From assembly GCA_964517175.1 (NCBI GenBank), contig CAZFBU010000052.1:1-25549 (forward strand): a stretch of DNA of 25,549 bases, in the 5' to 3' direction. How positions within the stretch are numbered: the first letter of the stretch is position 1; each line of letters begins with the position of its first letter. This document shows, piece by piece, positions 5,056-13,765 of this stretch. The notes under the pieces are model-generated. The model searched no databases and had not been told where the DNA came from. It saw only the letters and a list, made by a program, of their open reading frames with translations. This DNA is from JADJNW01 sp964517175. Lineage in GTDB: Bacteria; Bacteroidota; Bacteroidia; Chitinophagales; Saprospiraceae. A program made the translations under genes and the position numbers.

Positions 5056-7749
5056 ATGCCGCGTTTACTTGTTGCTATTTACTTCGTTTTTATTTCTGTC
5101 TGGTCGGCTCAGGCGCAGATTGTCATCTTCGGGGCATTGCAGGATGCTGCTAATGGAGAGCCAGTAGCCTACGCACAGGTCGTATTATATCGCTATAAGA
5201 CTAATGAAGTGGTAACCTTTACGATGGCTAATGAAAAAGGGCAATATGCACTCACCATTGAGCGCCAAGGCTCGGTTTTTACACTCAAAACCAACAGCCT
5301 GACCCACGAGAATGTGGAAAAAGACATTTTTATAGATGCCACTGGGCAGCAGCGTTATGAGGTGAATATACCCTTAGCGGCTAAGGCGCATACGCTCGCG
5401 GAGGCACAGGTGACAAGCAAGCTGCCGCCTATGATTGTAAAGCAGGATACCATTGTGTATAATACCGACCACTGGGCGGATGAATTCGACCAGAGCTTGG
5501 AGGCAGTGTTGGCCAAGATTCCCGGTTTTGAAGTGCTGGAAAACGGCGAGCTGAAAGTAAATGGAAAATTAGTAAATAAAGTGCTAATTAATGGGGAAGA
5601 ATTGACCGATGGCGGTGCGGCCTTGCTCACTCGAAACCTCACGCCCGACCGGGTGCAGTCGGTAGAAGTGCGTTTTAAGGAAAAAGATGATAAAATCAGG
5701 GAATCATTGCTGTCGCAAAATGATTTTGTGGTGCTCGACATCAAGCTTAAAGACGATTTTGATCACTCGCTTTTCGGGCGGCTGGAGGCTACGTTGGGGC
5801 ATCAGACGCGCCTGCGGCCGGGCGGGGTAGCACGGATGTTTTCGCTGCGCGACAAGGTCAAATTTCAGTTGCTGGGCGAGTGGGATGAATTTGGCGACAA
5901 GACCATCGAGTTGTCTAACATTCAGAATCTGGGTGCCGAAGCTTATGCACAAATTTTTGAAGTACCTGCCGATTTCAATCGCCTGCGCGCCAATCCAGAG
6001 TTTAACAATGAGGTCTATGGCTTTCGGGAATACAACAGCAATCGCGCCGGCTCTATCGGACTCACTGGCAAGGTGGACCTCAGCCCCAGTGTAGAGTTAT
6101 TTTTTGGAAGTTATAATTATCTCGACCGTGTGGGCATGCAGCGCGATTTCAGTCAGGTTTTTATTACAGATCCGCCCATCGAATTTTCTTTCCAGGAAGC
6201 GCAGTCTTTATACGGCGCATATTCTAAAAACAAAGCGGAGATTGTAGTAAATAAAAAAGACACTAAACTAAAATATAATTTCAACGCCGTATTGGGTCGG
6301 AATGAAGCAGATCAGCGGCAGCGCGAGTTCGCTGGCTTGCAATATGATTTTCTTGATGCGAGTAATAGCCGCGAATTTTATCATAACTTGTTTGCGGAGC
6401 GCCGTTTTTCTGAAAGCAGTGGTATCCAGCTAAATGCTTTGTATAATTTTACCGATCAGGAAACCGATCGGACGTTATGGCACAATAATCCATTATACGC
6501 TCGTTTTTTTGAAAATCTTTCGGGTAGCTGGCCGCAGCAAATTCGGCAACGCATCCCCGTGACGCAAGAGCGCTGGTTAGCCAATCTTTTTTACCAAACC
6601 GAGTGGAAAGGGCAATTTATAAAGACCGGGTTTAGGTACTTACAACATACCTTAAGCGGGCAGCGTCAGTTTTTTCAGGGCGAGCAGCCTTGGAACAATG
6701 GCGCTTGGCAGTCCGATCCGCAAACACTGTCGCACAGTCAGGCGCTGCCTTTTGTAGAGCATAGCGTGGGATTTGGCGCTTTTAGCTGGGAGAATAAAGC
6801 GGGCGTAGCATTTAACTTTTTCCCGGTTTTTGGGCAAACCGAGCGGCAGCAACAAGCCATTTTTGAATGGAATACGCGCCTGAATGTTACTTTCAATGAC
6901 GGCGATGATGTAAGTTTTTCTTACACGCAAAATACGAGTAGCTTTCCTTTGTATCAATTACTTTTTGGGCAGGAATTGCTTGATTTTCAGACCTTTGCCG
7001 TGCCCGGCCGCTATGATTTGCTGCCCCGTCGCGAGCGGGTGCTCAGCTTTTCGGCGCAGACTTTTGCGCTCAGCGATTATGGACTGGCGTTTGAATTTGC
7101 CGGTATTTCCGGAAAGGCATTTAATAGTCCCGCTTTCGAGTTTAATGAATTTGGGCTAATTACACAATATTATGATCAGTTACCATCCTATTATTTAGTT
7201 TTAATTAATAAAATCGGTAAAGTATTCACTAATTTGCCCTTGCAAATGAAGTTAGAAGCTGGTTATATTATGAATCGAAATTATAACCGATTACCTGGCA
7301 CTGATGAGCAAATCGGGGTAGCCAATCGCATACGTTTGCTCGATTATCGGGCTTTTACTACTCTGAAGGAAAAAACTTTTGATTTTGAAACACGTATCAA
7401 ATTCACCGATTTTACTTTTTTGAATGACTTAGAAGCTACCGCCCCACGTAGCCAGCGCATGTGGAATGCTTTATTGAAATATAAACAAGCTCTTTGGCAG
7501 CGGCGTTTTTTATTTACGGCAAGTGGCCGTTACACCGCATTTACTGGGCTTGCCTCGTCCAATTTACTACTTGCGGATGCGTCACTCAGCTATGTGCGCA
7601 AGAAGCACGCTATTTCATTACAAGTGCATAATGTTTTTAATGGCCAGACATTTGTTTTGCAAAATATTACGCCAGCTTTTTACACAGAATCACAGCAGTT
7701 TATTTTCGGGCGTTATATCAAATTAGGCTTTTCATTTGATGTAAATTAA
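5056..7749 (+). CDS. TonB-receptor-like outer-membrane beta-barrel protein
   Basis: An 897-residue outer-membrane protein. Order: signal peptide (about 1-20, ends SAQAQ); a carboxypeptidase-regulatory-like Ig domain (about 21-115: GALQDAANGEPVAYAQVVLY...); a plug-like segment (about 120-235) with IPGFEVLENGELKVNGK and a VLINGEEL turn typical of this class; and a long barrel rich in alternating aromatic strands, ending in GFSFDVN with a final aromatic strand. No TonB box was identified. It is the architecture usually annotated as outer membrane beta-barrel or carboxypeptidase-like regulatory domain protein. It forms a pair with the upstream GLPGLI gene. The transported or bound ligand is unknown; the small exported protein upstream is a candidate partner by position only. 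Confidence 0.88.
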   Translation: MPRLLVAIYFVFISVWSAQAQIVIFGALQDAANGEPVAYAQVVLYRYKTNEVVTFTMANEKGQYALTIERQGSVFTLKTNSLTHENVEKDIFIDATGQQRYEVNIPLAAKAHTLAEAQVTSKLPPMIVKQDTIVYNTDHWADEFDQSLEAVLAKIPGFEVLENGELKVNGKLVNKVLINGEELTDGGAALLTRNLTPDRVQSVEVRFKEKDDKIRESLLSQNDFVVLDIKLKDDFDHSLFGRLEATLGHQTRLRPGGVARMFSLRDKVKFQLLGEWDEFGDKTIELSNIQNLGAEAYAQIFEVPADFNRLRANPEFNNEVYGFREYNSNRAGSIGLTGKVDLSPSVELFFGSYNYLDRVGMQRDFSQVFITDPPIEFSFQEAQSLYGAYSKNKAEIVVNKKDTKLKYNFNAVLGRNEADQRQREFAGLQYDFLDASNSREFYHNLFAERRFSESSGIQLNALYNFTDQETDRTLWHNNPLYARFFENLSGSWPQQIRQRIPVTQERWLANLFYQTEWKGQFIKTGFRYLQHTLSGQRQFFQGEQPWNNGAWQSDPQTLSHSQALPFVEHSVGFGAFSWENKAGVAFNFFPVFGQTERQQQAIFEWNTRLNVTFNDGDDVSFSYTQNTSSFPLYQLLFGQELLDFQTFAVPGRYDLLPRRERVLSFSAQTFALSDYGLAFEFAGISGKAFNSPAFEFNEFGLITQYYDQLPSYYLVLINKIGKVFTNLPLQMKLEAGYIMNRNYNRLPGTDEQIGVANRIRLLDYRAFTTLKEKTFDFETRIKFTDFTFLNDLEATAPRSQRMWNALLKYKQALWQRRFLFTASGRYTAFTGLASSNLLLADASLSYVRKKHAISLQVHNVFNGQTFVLQNITPAFYTESQQFIFGRYIKLGFSFDVN

Positions 7750-7765
7750 TTTTCGGTGTAAAATA

Positions 7766-7818
7766 TGGGATATTGGGATACTTGTCCGCCCTGTGGCGGA
7801 TTGGGATATTGGGATATT
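7766..7818. repeat. Short repeats around a hairpin
   Basis: TGGGATATTGGGATA (7766-7780) and TTGGGATATTGGGATATT (7801-7818) flank a perfect hairpin TCCGCC-CTGT-GGCGGA (7785-7800). It follows the barrel gene stop by 16 bp. There is no T-run, so it is more likely repeat than terminator. Confidence 0.5.
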
Positions 7819-7914
7819 ATGATATTTGCGGTTGCTTTTCATTACTCTGGGAGGTCGGATCATTTTTGTAAATATTACCCGCTTTGTCCAAGTATTGCCA
7901 GTCTTTCCCCATTT

Positions 7915-7960
7915 GCGCCGTGCCTGCTCCGATTATATCGGAGACTGTGTCCGGTGACGC
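7915..7960. repeat. 46-bp dispersed repeat with hairpin core, copy 2
   Basis: 41 of 46 positions agree with 2960-3005, including CTCCGAT/ATCGGAG arms (loop TAT instead of CAT) and the GTCCGGTGA end. It lies in the gene-free spacer 7750-8136 between the convergent barrel and DUF4340 genes. Confidence 0.85.
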
Positions 7961-8002
7961 TCTAACCGTACTTCTCCTCGTGGCGGATACCACCCAGAAA
8001 TT

Positions 8003-8098
8003 ATACCAATTTCAACTGATAATGATGTATTGATGAGTTCTTTAAAAATTGATTTTCAATCATTTACGGTTTCCAATTTCCGACTTCCAAATTGGTAT
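8003..8098. repeat. 96-bp inverted-repeat element (possible MITE)
   Basis: ATACCAATTT (8003-8012) and AAATTGGTAT (8089-8098) are perfect 10-bp inverted ends around 76 bp. The interior holds a small hairpin ATTGA-TTT-TCAAT and no reading frame. It fits a short non-autonomous element or a dispersed palindrome; there is no obvious target duplication. Confidence 0.45.
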
Positions 8099-8136
8099 TA
8101 GATCATAAACATCTTCCCCGATCCGTGTACTATAAC

Positions 8137-9150
8137 CTATTGAACGGCTTCATTTTCAAAGAAAAAATCATACCCCCACAAAATCCTGCGGAACACCAGA
8201 TGCTGCACCAGCATAAAATCCTCGCCATTCACATCGGCGAAGTAGCGCTCCACGGTGTCCGAGCCTGCCAGGTTGTTCGCGGGATTTGTCCTGGGAATGA
8301 TCGGAAAGAGGCGCGCCTGCGTCACCTCGCCCGCGCGGTCGGTCACCGCGATGATGCTGAAGGGCACCAGTTGCTTGATGGAATCCTGATAGATATTTTC
8401 ATTCTCGAATGCCTCCGCGACCAGGCTCTCGAAGTTCGCCAGATACGCTTCGACCTTGCCCGGCGCTACCGGCTGATGGATGCGCGGTGTGACCTCGTAG
8501 TAAGGCGTCACCTCGAAGCCATCTCCCGTCCGCTCCAGCCGGAAGGATTTGTTGCGCTGCTTGGGGTACGCCACCGCCACCGATTGAATGTCGTCGGGCT
8601 GATAGGCGAAAATCGTCTTGTCGCGCCAGTCTTCGCCCGTCAGGTTGTAGCGGAACCGGAGGTTGCCCTCCCAGCCGGGAATGGACGCGACGTAAGGCTG
8701 CTCCGCCCCGTCGATGATCATGTAAGTGCCCCGTTCGTCCGGCGTACCGCCCCCGACGTAATAGGATTTGAGCAGTTGGTCACGGCGGTCGTAGATTTCC
8801 ACCTTCAAGCCATTCGTCGCCAGATCGCGCACCATGTTCTCTACGGCAGCCTGTGGCGGCTTGTATTTCACCTGCACCCGGCGGATGGCATCCAGCAGGT
8901 TTTCGATGGCATTGGGGCGGGCTTTGAATTCGCCATTGAAAAGCCAGTAGCCGTCTCGGCGCTCCAGCGTAGTCGTTTCGCCCCGGCGAGTCGCGATGAA
9001 TATTTTGTGAATATCGTCGGTATTTTCCACCGCAAAGCGCCGCTCCGCGCCCATGAGGGTGGTTTTATCATCCTGCTGCGTCAGCAAATACCAGGTGGTA
9101 ATGCCGCCCAGCGATAAAAATGCGAGTAGTAAAAGGAGTGTCCGTTTCAT
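8137..9150 (-). CDS. DUF4340 domain protein, membrane-anchored
   Basis: A 337-residue protein with one N-terminal membrane segment (about residues 3-23, LLLLLAFLSLGGITTWYLL) and a large extracytoplasmic part. It shows the DUF4340 layout: TTTLERRDGYWLFNGEFKA near residues 60-78, then a repeat of beta segments with FRLERTGDGFEVTP further on. DUF4340 proteins are commonly encoded beside GldG-like ABC components, and this gene follows gldG on the same strand, which supports a role with that complex. The 235-bp gap to gldG contains repeats, so co-transcription is uncertain. Biochemical role is unknown. Confidence 0.85.
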   Translation of the reverse strand: MKRTLLLLLAFLSLGGITTWYLLTQQDDKTTLMGAERRFAVENTDDIHKIFIATRRGETTTLERRDGYWLFNGEFKARPNAIENLLDAIRRVQVKYKPPQAAVENMVRDLATNGLKVEIYDRRDQLLKSYYVGGGTPDERGTYMIIDGAEQPYVASIPGWEGNLRFRYNLTGEDWRDKTIFAYQPDDIQSVAVAYPKQRNKSFRLERTGDGFEVTPYYEVTPRIHQPVAPGKVEAYLANFESLVAEAFENENIYQDSIKQLVPFSIIAVTDRAGEVTQARLFPIIPRTNPANNLAGSDTVERYFADVNGEDFMLVQHLVFRRILWGYDFFFENEAVQ

Positions 9151-9282
9151 TTTCTATTTTGTGATGTGGTGTACGCCTGTAAACCGTTACACCTTAATCG
9201 TACCCTGATTTTTTTTATGGTGCTGATTTTTTTATGATTTTCGGCTGTGTCGGTACGCCGTTGCATCGTCATCCCCCGGTCA

Positions 9283-9317
9283 GAGATTTACGAAAACTTT
9301 GAGGTTTCGCAAATCCC
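9283..9317. repeat. Imperfect palindrome of a dispersed family
   Basis: GATTTACGAAA pairs with TTTCGCAAATC (one mismatch) around a short loop. A related sequence, GAGATTTCGTAAATATTTGAG, occurs at 1231-1251 after sbcD. Other bases of 9151-9385 are T-rich short direct repeats and show no gene. Confidence 0.45.
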
Positions 9318-9385
9318 GCCCGTACACCGACGATCCGTGACCTGGTGAGGTGTGCCCAAATAACAAAATCCCAAATAACAATTTT

Positions 9386-11122
9386 TCACCTTGCAAATCT
9401 TCGCCTCCGTATCCAATTGTAAATCAATCCAAAAACCGCCAGAAACGCCAGCGGCACCACGATATTCAGCAACTGCCACCTGGCTTCCTCGGCTTCGGCT
9501 TTGGCAGTGTCGAGCAGGCGCAGGCGCACTTCCTTGCCGCGCGCGGCGATCACGCCATTGGCATCGAGCAGATACTCCAGCGCATTGACGAGGAAGTCTT
9601 TATTCGCAAACTGATAATTTTCAAACTCATTGAAACCCAGCGGCTTGAAGGATTGCTCCTGCGGATTGATACCATTCTTGGCAATGTCGCCATCCGACGC
9701 GACGATCATGCGATTCGGAGAACTTTGCTGTTTGAATTCGATATTCAACTGCTGCAAACCGGCGAGCATTTCATTGGTCACGCGGTTCTCGTAGAGCGAA
9801 GGAAACGTACCTTCCAGCAATACCGCCAGCGGTTGCGAGGGCTTATTAAATCGCTGTGGATCAAGCTCGTAGCGCAGAAAATCAAAATTCATTTCCAGCG
9901 GAACGAACTGCGTCATGCTGTTTGGCGAAGACGCGAGCAGTACCGTTTTTTCGACCGTCGTTTTCGTGCGCACCGTCGTATCAATCGTGCTGGCGTAGAG
10001 CATATTCACCAGATCCAGGCTTTTTACGATCGGATGTTTGGATGCCGGCGGCACCACCAGATGATACGGGTAGCGAAACAGATCAAACTGCGGCGCATTG
10101 CCCAGCATGCCCGTTGCCAGCGGAATGCGCGAACTTTGCATATCCAGCACCAGGTTTGGTTGAATGCGCGCGCCGTAGCGGAAGAGCAGGTCGTCCAGAT
10201 TGGTGTCGTACTCGCGCGGGAAAAAGCTCGGCCCGCGCAGGCTATCCAGATTCACATCCAGCTTGTCGATCAGCCACAGCACCTTCCCGCCGTTCATCAC
10301 ATACTGGTCGATCTTGAATTTATCCTGCTCGGAAAAAGCTATGCGCGGCTTCGCGATGAGGAGCGCCGACAATTCATTTGGCGGAATCGTGACCAGACTA
10401 TCCAGGCGCAGGCGACCGGTTTCGTAAAACTGCCGCAGCGTTTTCTCCAGGTCTGCCGTCTCGATGGGCGACAGTTCGCCGTGCCCCGTTGTGAAGGCGA
10501 CGACCGGCTTGATCGGCGTTTGCAGCTTTTGAATGGCATTCGCCAGCTTGTATTCGATCAGGCTCACCGAGTTATTCAGCGCCACTTCCTGCGGCATGCC
10601 TGGTATCTGATTTTCCAGCAAATTGACATTGATGTTGCGACCTTTGTAAAAAATCTGCGCGTACGGATAGATGAGTTGCACGCTGGTCTGGTCGTTGTCT
10701 TTCACGCGTAGCGAGACCGGTTGAATGCCTTCGTTTCGGAACTCCTCGCGTCGGTCATTAATCTCTTTATTCGTGCCGGTGGAAGGATTCACGAATTCAT
10801 ACTCAATGTAGCCCGAAATGCCGCGAAACTCTTCCAGCATCTCGCGGGTGGACTTTTGCAAACGCTTGAATCCCACCGGGAAATCGCCTTCGAGCAAGAC
10901 CTTGACATATACCACATCATCCAGATCATTGAGCAGATTGCGGGTCGCATCGGTTAGCGTGAAGCGCTTTTCCTCGGTCAGATCGAGATAGGTATAAAAC
11001 GAGCGCCCCCCCATACGCGCATTCGCCAGGATATTCACAAAAATGACGATGCCAATGAAAAGCCCCAAATTGATGAGCGAGCGCGTCCGCCTGGCGTTTG
11101 TTTTATTTTTTTGTTCTGCCAT
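9386..11122 (-). CDS. gldG: Gliding motility ABC transporter component GldG
   Basis: A 578-residue GldG, the extracytoplasmic subunit of the GldA-GldF-GldG transporter linked to Bacteroidota gliding motility. Membrane segments are near the N-terminus (about residues 15-34, LINLGLFIGIVIFVNILANA) and at the C-terminus (about 551-570), followed by RRRRFAR. Between them lies the ABC-type uncharacterised-transport domain, with TTGHGELSP near residue 217, a hallmark of the family, and GGKVLWLIDKLDVN near 285. It follows gldF (100-bp gap) and precedes a DUF4340 gene. In known gliders all three Gld subunits are encoded, as here. Transport substrate is unknown in the family. Confidence 0.95.
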   Translation of the reverse strand: MAEQKNKTNARRTRSLINLGLFIGIVIFVNILANARMGGRSFYTYLDLTEEKRFTLTDATRNLLNDLDDVVYVKVLLEGDFPVGFKRLQKSTREMLEEFRGISGYIEYEFVNPSTGTNKEINDRREEFRNEGIQPVSLRVKDNDQTSVQLIYPYAQIFYKGRNINVNLLENQIPGMPQEVALNNSVSLIEYKLANAIQKLQTPIKPVVAFTTGHGELSPIETADLEKTLRQFYETGRLRLDSLVTIPPNELSALLIAKPRIAFSEQDKFKIDQYVMNGGKVLWLIDKLDVNLDSLRGPSFFPREYDTNLDDLLFRYGARIQPNLVLDMQSSRIPLATGMLGNAPQFDLFRYPYHLVVPPASKHPIVKSLDLVNMLYASTIDTTVRTKTTVEKTVLLASSPNSMTQFVPLEMNFDFLRYELDPQRFNKPSQPLAVLLEGTFPSLYENRVTNEMLAGLQQLNIEFKQQSSPNRMIVASDGDIAKNGINPQEQSFKPLGFNEFENYQFANKDFLVNALEYLLDANGVIAARGKEVRLRLLDTAKAEAEEARWQLLNIVVPLAFLAVFGLIYNWIRRRRFAR

Positions 11123-11222
11123 GTCTTCTCTACAAAATTTTCAATCATGTTTTTCCGACTTCCCATCCCGACCTACGGTGCGGGATTTCGCTTCGCTCAA
11201 CTTCCGACTTCCCACTTCAAAA

Positions 11223-11954
11223 TCACCATTTTCTTCTTTCCAATGAGGTTAGGGTCAACATAATAAAAATGCCGATCACCGACAAAAAGTAAATCACATC
11301 CCGCGAATCTACGACGCCCCGGCTGATCGAATTGTAATGATACGAAATGCCGAACATCTGTACGATATCGTCCGTTTTGCCTGCAAATACCGGCAACCCA
11401 CTAAATAGATCAAAGCCCCAATGAATCAGGAAGCATAGAAACGTCGCCAGGATGAATGCTACGATCTGATTGTTGGTCAGCGACGAGGCGAACAGCCCAA
11501 TCGCCACAAAAGCCCCGCCCAAGAAGATCAGTCCGATGTACGAACCGGCGATGGCGCCCGCGTCGAGATTACCCTTTGGCGCGCCGAGTTGATAAACCGT
11601 GTAATAATAAAGCAGCGTCGGCAATATGGCGAAAACCACCAGCGCCAGGCAGGCGAAGAATTTGCCCAATACGATTGATAAGTCGCTCACGGGTTTCGTC
11701 GCCAACAGCTCGATTGTCCCGGTCTGCTGCTCTTCCGCGAAGGAACGCATGGTGATCGCCGGAATCAAAAAGGCAAAGATCATCGGCGCTACGTCGAATA
11801 ATTGGTCGAGCGTCGCGTAGTCGTAATTCAAAATGCTCGTATCCGGAAAAACGAACATCACCAGCCCCAATACGATCAGAAACACGCCAATGACGATGTA
11901 GCCGATCAGCGAACTGAAAAAGGAATTGATTTCTTTGGTCAGAATACTTATCAT
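11223..11954 (-). CDS. gldF: Gliding motility ABC transporter permease GldF
   Basis: A 243-residue ABC-2 type permease with about six hydrophobic membrane segments. The segment AITMRSFAEEQQTGTIELLATKPVS near residues 66-90 is characteristic of GldF and related ABC-2 permeases. The C-terminus (SLERRKW) is cytoplasmic and basic. It would form the membrane channel with GldG and be powered by GldA, encoded upstream. The ATG at 11954 starts at the conserved N-terminus MISILTKEINSFF. The 100-bp gap to gldG holds ATCCCG/CGGGAT arms and two TTCCGACTTCCCA words, i.e. extragenic repeats. Confidence 0.95.
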   Translation of the reverse strand: MISILTKEINSFFSSLIGYIVIGVFLIVLGLVMFVFPDTSILNYDYATLDQLFDVAPMIFAFLIPAITMRSFAEEQQTGTIELLATKPVSDLSIVLGKFFACLALVVFAILPTLLYYYTVYQLGAPKGNLDAGAIAGSYIGLIFLGGAFVAIGLFASSLTNNQIVAFILATFLCFLIHWGFDLFSGLPVFAGKTDDIVQMFGISYHYNSISRGVVDSRDVIYFLSVIGIFIMLTLTSLERRKW

Positions 11955-12011
11955 ACGTCAAATCTTTGGCAGATAGGAAAATCCTCCAATCTTCCCCATC
12001 CTCGCATCCTC

Positions 12012-12674
12012 CTATTTTAAATAAACTAAGTTTCGATCATCATAAATCAGTAATACCCGGAACTTCCGATCCGCTGCTTCTCTCGGCGACAGCTCGCGAA
12101 ACGATTCCCAGAGCTGGCGGTCATCAGCGATCCAGTCGAGCAGATTCTCCACCGAGAATACCTCCATTTTACCTGATTCCCAGTCGAGCATAAACTCGCG
12201 CTCCACCGTCTTTTCCACCGGCACCTTGGCCTGTCGGTAGGGTCTGCCATTCAATGGGTTATACGCTTTTACTTCGTAGAACTCCGTTTCTTCGTCCTTG
12301 TACCGAAAATAGCTAATCTTCCCGCGCACGCGCAATCCGGCAAAAACCGTCGCCGCATCCGTCACTTCGCCTCTAGGCAAACGGATATACGGAATGCCGC
12401 CCAGGCAAATGCCCCAAATCTGTTCCAAATCCAGATCTTCCCGGTCATGTCGAATATATTCTACCTGCGCCACAAAACCTTCCTCGCTGGTCGCCAGGTT
12501 CGCATTTACGTCCTGCCATCTGTACGTCGGCTGGTTTTTCTGAAAATCGGCGTAATTGACGTAAACGCCATCCGTAAACTTGAAGTTCTTGGTCAGAAGC
12601 AAACTATCCCGCTGGGCCACGGAAACGCCGACCGACAGAAAAAACAAGCACATTACCGGTCCTAAAAACTTCAT
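12012..12674 (-). CDS. Exported protein of unknown function within the gld cluster
   Basis: A 220-residue protein with a signal peptide (MKFLGPVMCLFFLSVGVSVAQ, cleavage near residue 20) and no recognised domain. The mature part is soluble-looking, with a GGIPYIRLPRGEV stretch near residue 94 and a basic-acidic C-terminus ending IYDDRNLVYLK. Start: ATG 12674 puts the signal sequence first; ATG 12683 adds three residues and leaves only 1 bp after the gldA stop. Tight placement between gldA and gldF implies co-expression with the transporter. It could be a periplasmic accessory, but no evidence beyond position supports this. Confidence 0.8.
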   Translation of the reverse strand: MKFLGPVMCLFFLSVGVSVAQRDSLLLTKNFKFTDGVYVNYADFQKNQPTYRWQDVNANLATSEEGFVAQVEYIRHDREDLDLEQIWGICLGGIPYIRLPRGEVTDAATVFAGLRVRGKISYFRYKDEETEFYEVKAYNPLNGRPYRQAKVPVEKTVEREFMLDWESGKMEVFSVENLLDWIADDRQLWESFRELSPREAADRKFRVLLIYDDRNLVYLK

Positions 12675-12684
12675 AATTAGCATT

Positions 12685-13593
12685 TTATGACTTCGTCAAT
12701 TGCTGAAACACATCCTCCACACTCACCACCTCCTTGTGCATTTCCAGCAGCGTCAGATTGTTTTGCATTACAAATTTATGCACTTCCGGTCGCACATCGG
12801 CATCCGCCGGAGCGATGAGTTGCCAGCGATTTTTACCCAGATCATTGACCTGTTTTACCCGTGGAATTTTCCGCAACAGGCTGGCATTTGTGCTTTCCGC
12901 AAATTCCACCGTCACCACCGACTCGCCGCGCACCCGGTGCTGCAGGGCTTCAATCGGGTCATCGGCGACGATCTTGCCGCGATTGATGATGACCACGCGG
13001 TCGCACAGCGCCTGCACCTCCTGCATGATATGCGTGGAAAAAATAACCGTTTTTTGCTTGCCCAACGCTTTGATCAAATTGCGAATTTCCGCCAACTGGT
13101 TCGGGTCCAGCCCGGAAGTCGGCTCATCCAGAATCAGCACCTCCGGGTCGTGCAGCATTGCCTGCGCCAGCCCCACGCGCTGCCGGTAGCCTTTGGAAAG
13201 CGCACCAATCTGTTTGCGTTGCTCCCGCTCCAGGCCTGTCATTTCGATCATTTCATCCACGCGCTGGCGAATGTTTTTCACCTGGTGCAATTTTGCCACA
13301 AAACTCAGGTACTCTTTTATGTACATATCACCATAAAGCGGATTATGTTCCGGCAGATAGCCAATGCAACGCCGCACCGCCATCGGGTGTTTTTCCACAT
13401 CGTGACCGCAAACCTCGACCGTGCCCGCCGTCTGCGGAATAAAGCAGGTGATGATCTTCATCGTCGTGGTCTTGCCCGCGCCATTTGGTCCGAGAAACCC
13501 GAGCACCTCGCCTTCCTTCGCCGTGAAGCTCGCGTCATCCACCGCCCGCTGCGTTCCGTATATCTTTGTTAAGTTTTTGACTACAACGCTCAT
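12685..13593 (-). CDS. gldA: Gliding motility ABC transporter ATPase GldA
   Basis: A 302-residue ABC ATPase. Walker A is GPNGAGKTT (35-43), the signature region LSKGYRQR (132-139) and Walker B LILDEP (153-158) with the D-loop SGLD after it; the switch histidine is in STHIM. The C-terminal ~80 residues (HRVRGESVVTVEF...) form the extension typical of GldA/ABC-2 ATPases. ATG 13593 gives the family N-terminus MSVVVKNLTKIYG; upstream in-frame codons to 13659 read AT-rich spacer and are excluded. It is the first gene of the gldA-X-gldF-gldG run. In the gliding model Flavobacterium johnsoniae gldA is apart from gldFG; here all are together. Confidence 0.93.
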   Translation of the reverse strand: MSVVVKNLTKIYGTQRAVDDASFTAKEGEVLGFLGPNGAGKTTTMKIITCFIPQTAGTVEVCGHDVEKHPMAVRRCIGYLPEHNPLYGDMYIKEYLSFVAKLHQVKNIRQRVDEMIEMTGLEREQRKQIGALSKGYRQRVGLAQAMLHDPEVLILDEPTSGLDPNQLAEIRNLIKALGKQKTVIFSTHIMQEVQALCDRVVIINRGKIVADDPIEALQHRVRGESVVTVEFAESTNASLLRKIPRVKQVNDLGKNRWQLIAPADADVRPEVHKFVMQNNLTLLEMHKEVVSVEDVFQQLTKS

Positions 13594-13765
13594 ATATTGG
13601 GTATTGAATATTGGATGTTTGGAAAATAAGAATAATCTGAAATCCAACATCAAACGCACAAATCTACTAATTTCTAATTTTGTGGAACTATAACGGCGTC
13701 ACCTTTGTAAAATTGCCTGATAAAAGTGGAGAAGGTAGAGTAAGTTTAGCTTGTTCTCCACTTCA

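Noticed and set aside
7766..7818. Possible CRISPR-like or tandem array
   Set aside because: Only two short GGGATATT units around one hairpin; no regularly spaced repeats with unique spacers anywhere in the window.
8092..9117. 341-codon open frame antisense to the DUF4340 gene
   Set aside because: It mirrors the real gene and has no start-region signals or recognisable motifs.
9350..10711. 453-codon open frame antisense to gldG
   Set aside because: GldG is unambiguous on the other strand; the antisense translation has no domain or plausible composition.
12700..13572. 290-codon open frame antisense to gldA
   Set aside because: Walker A, signature and Walker B motifs identify the minus-strand gene; the antisense frame is a shadow.
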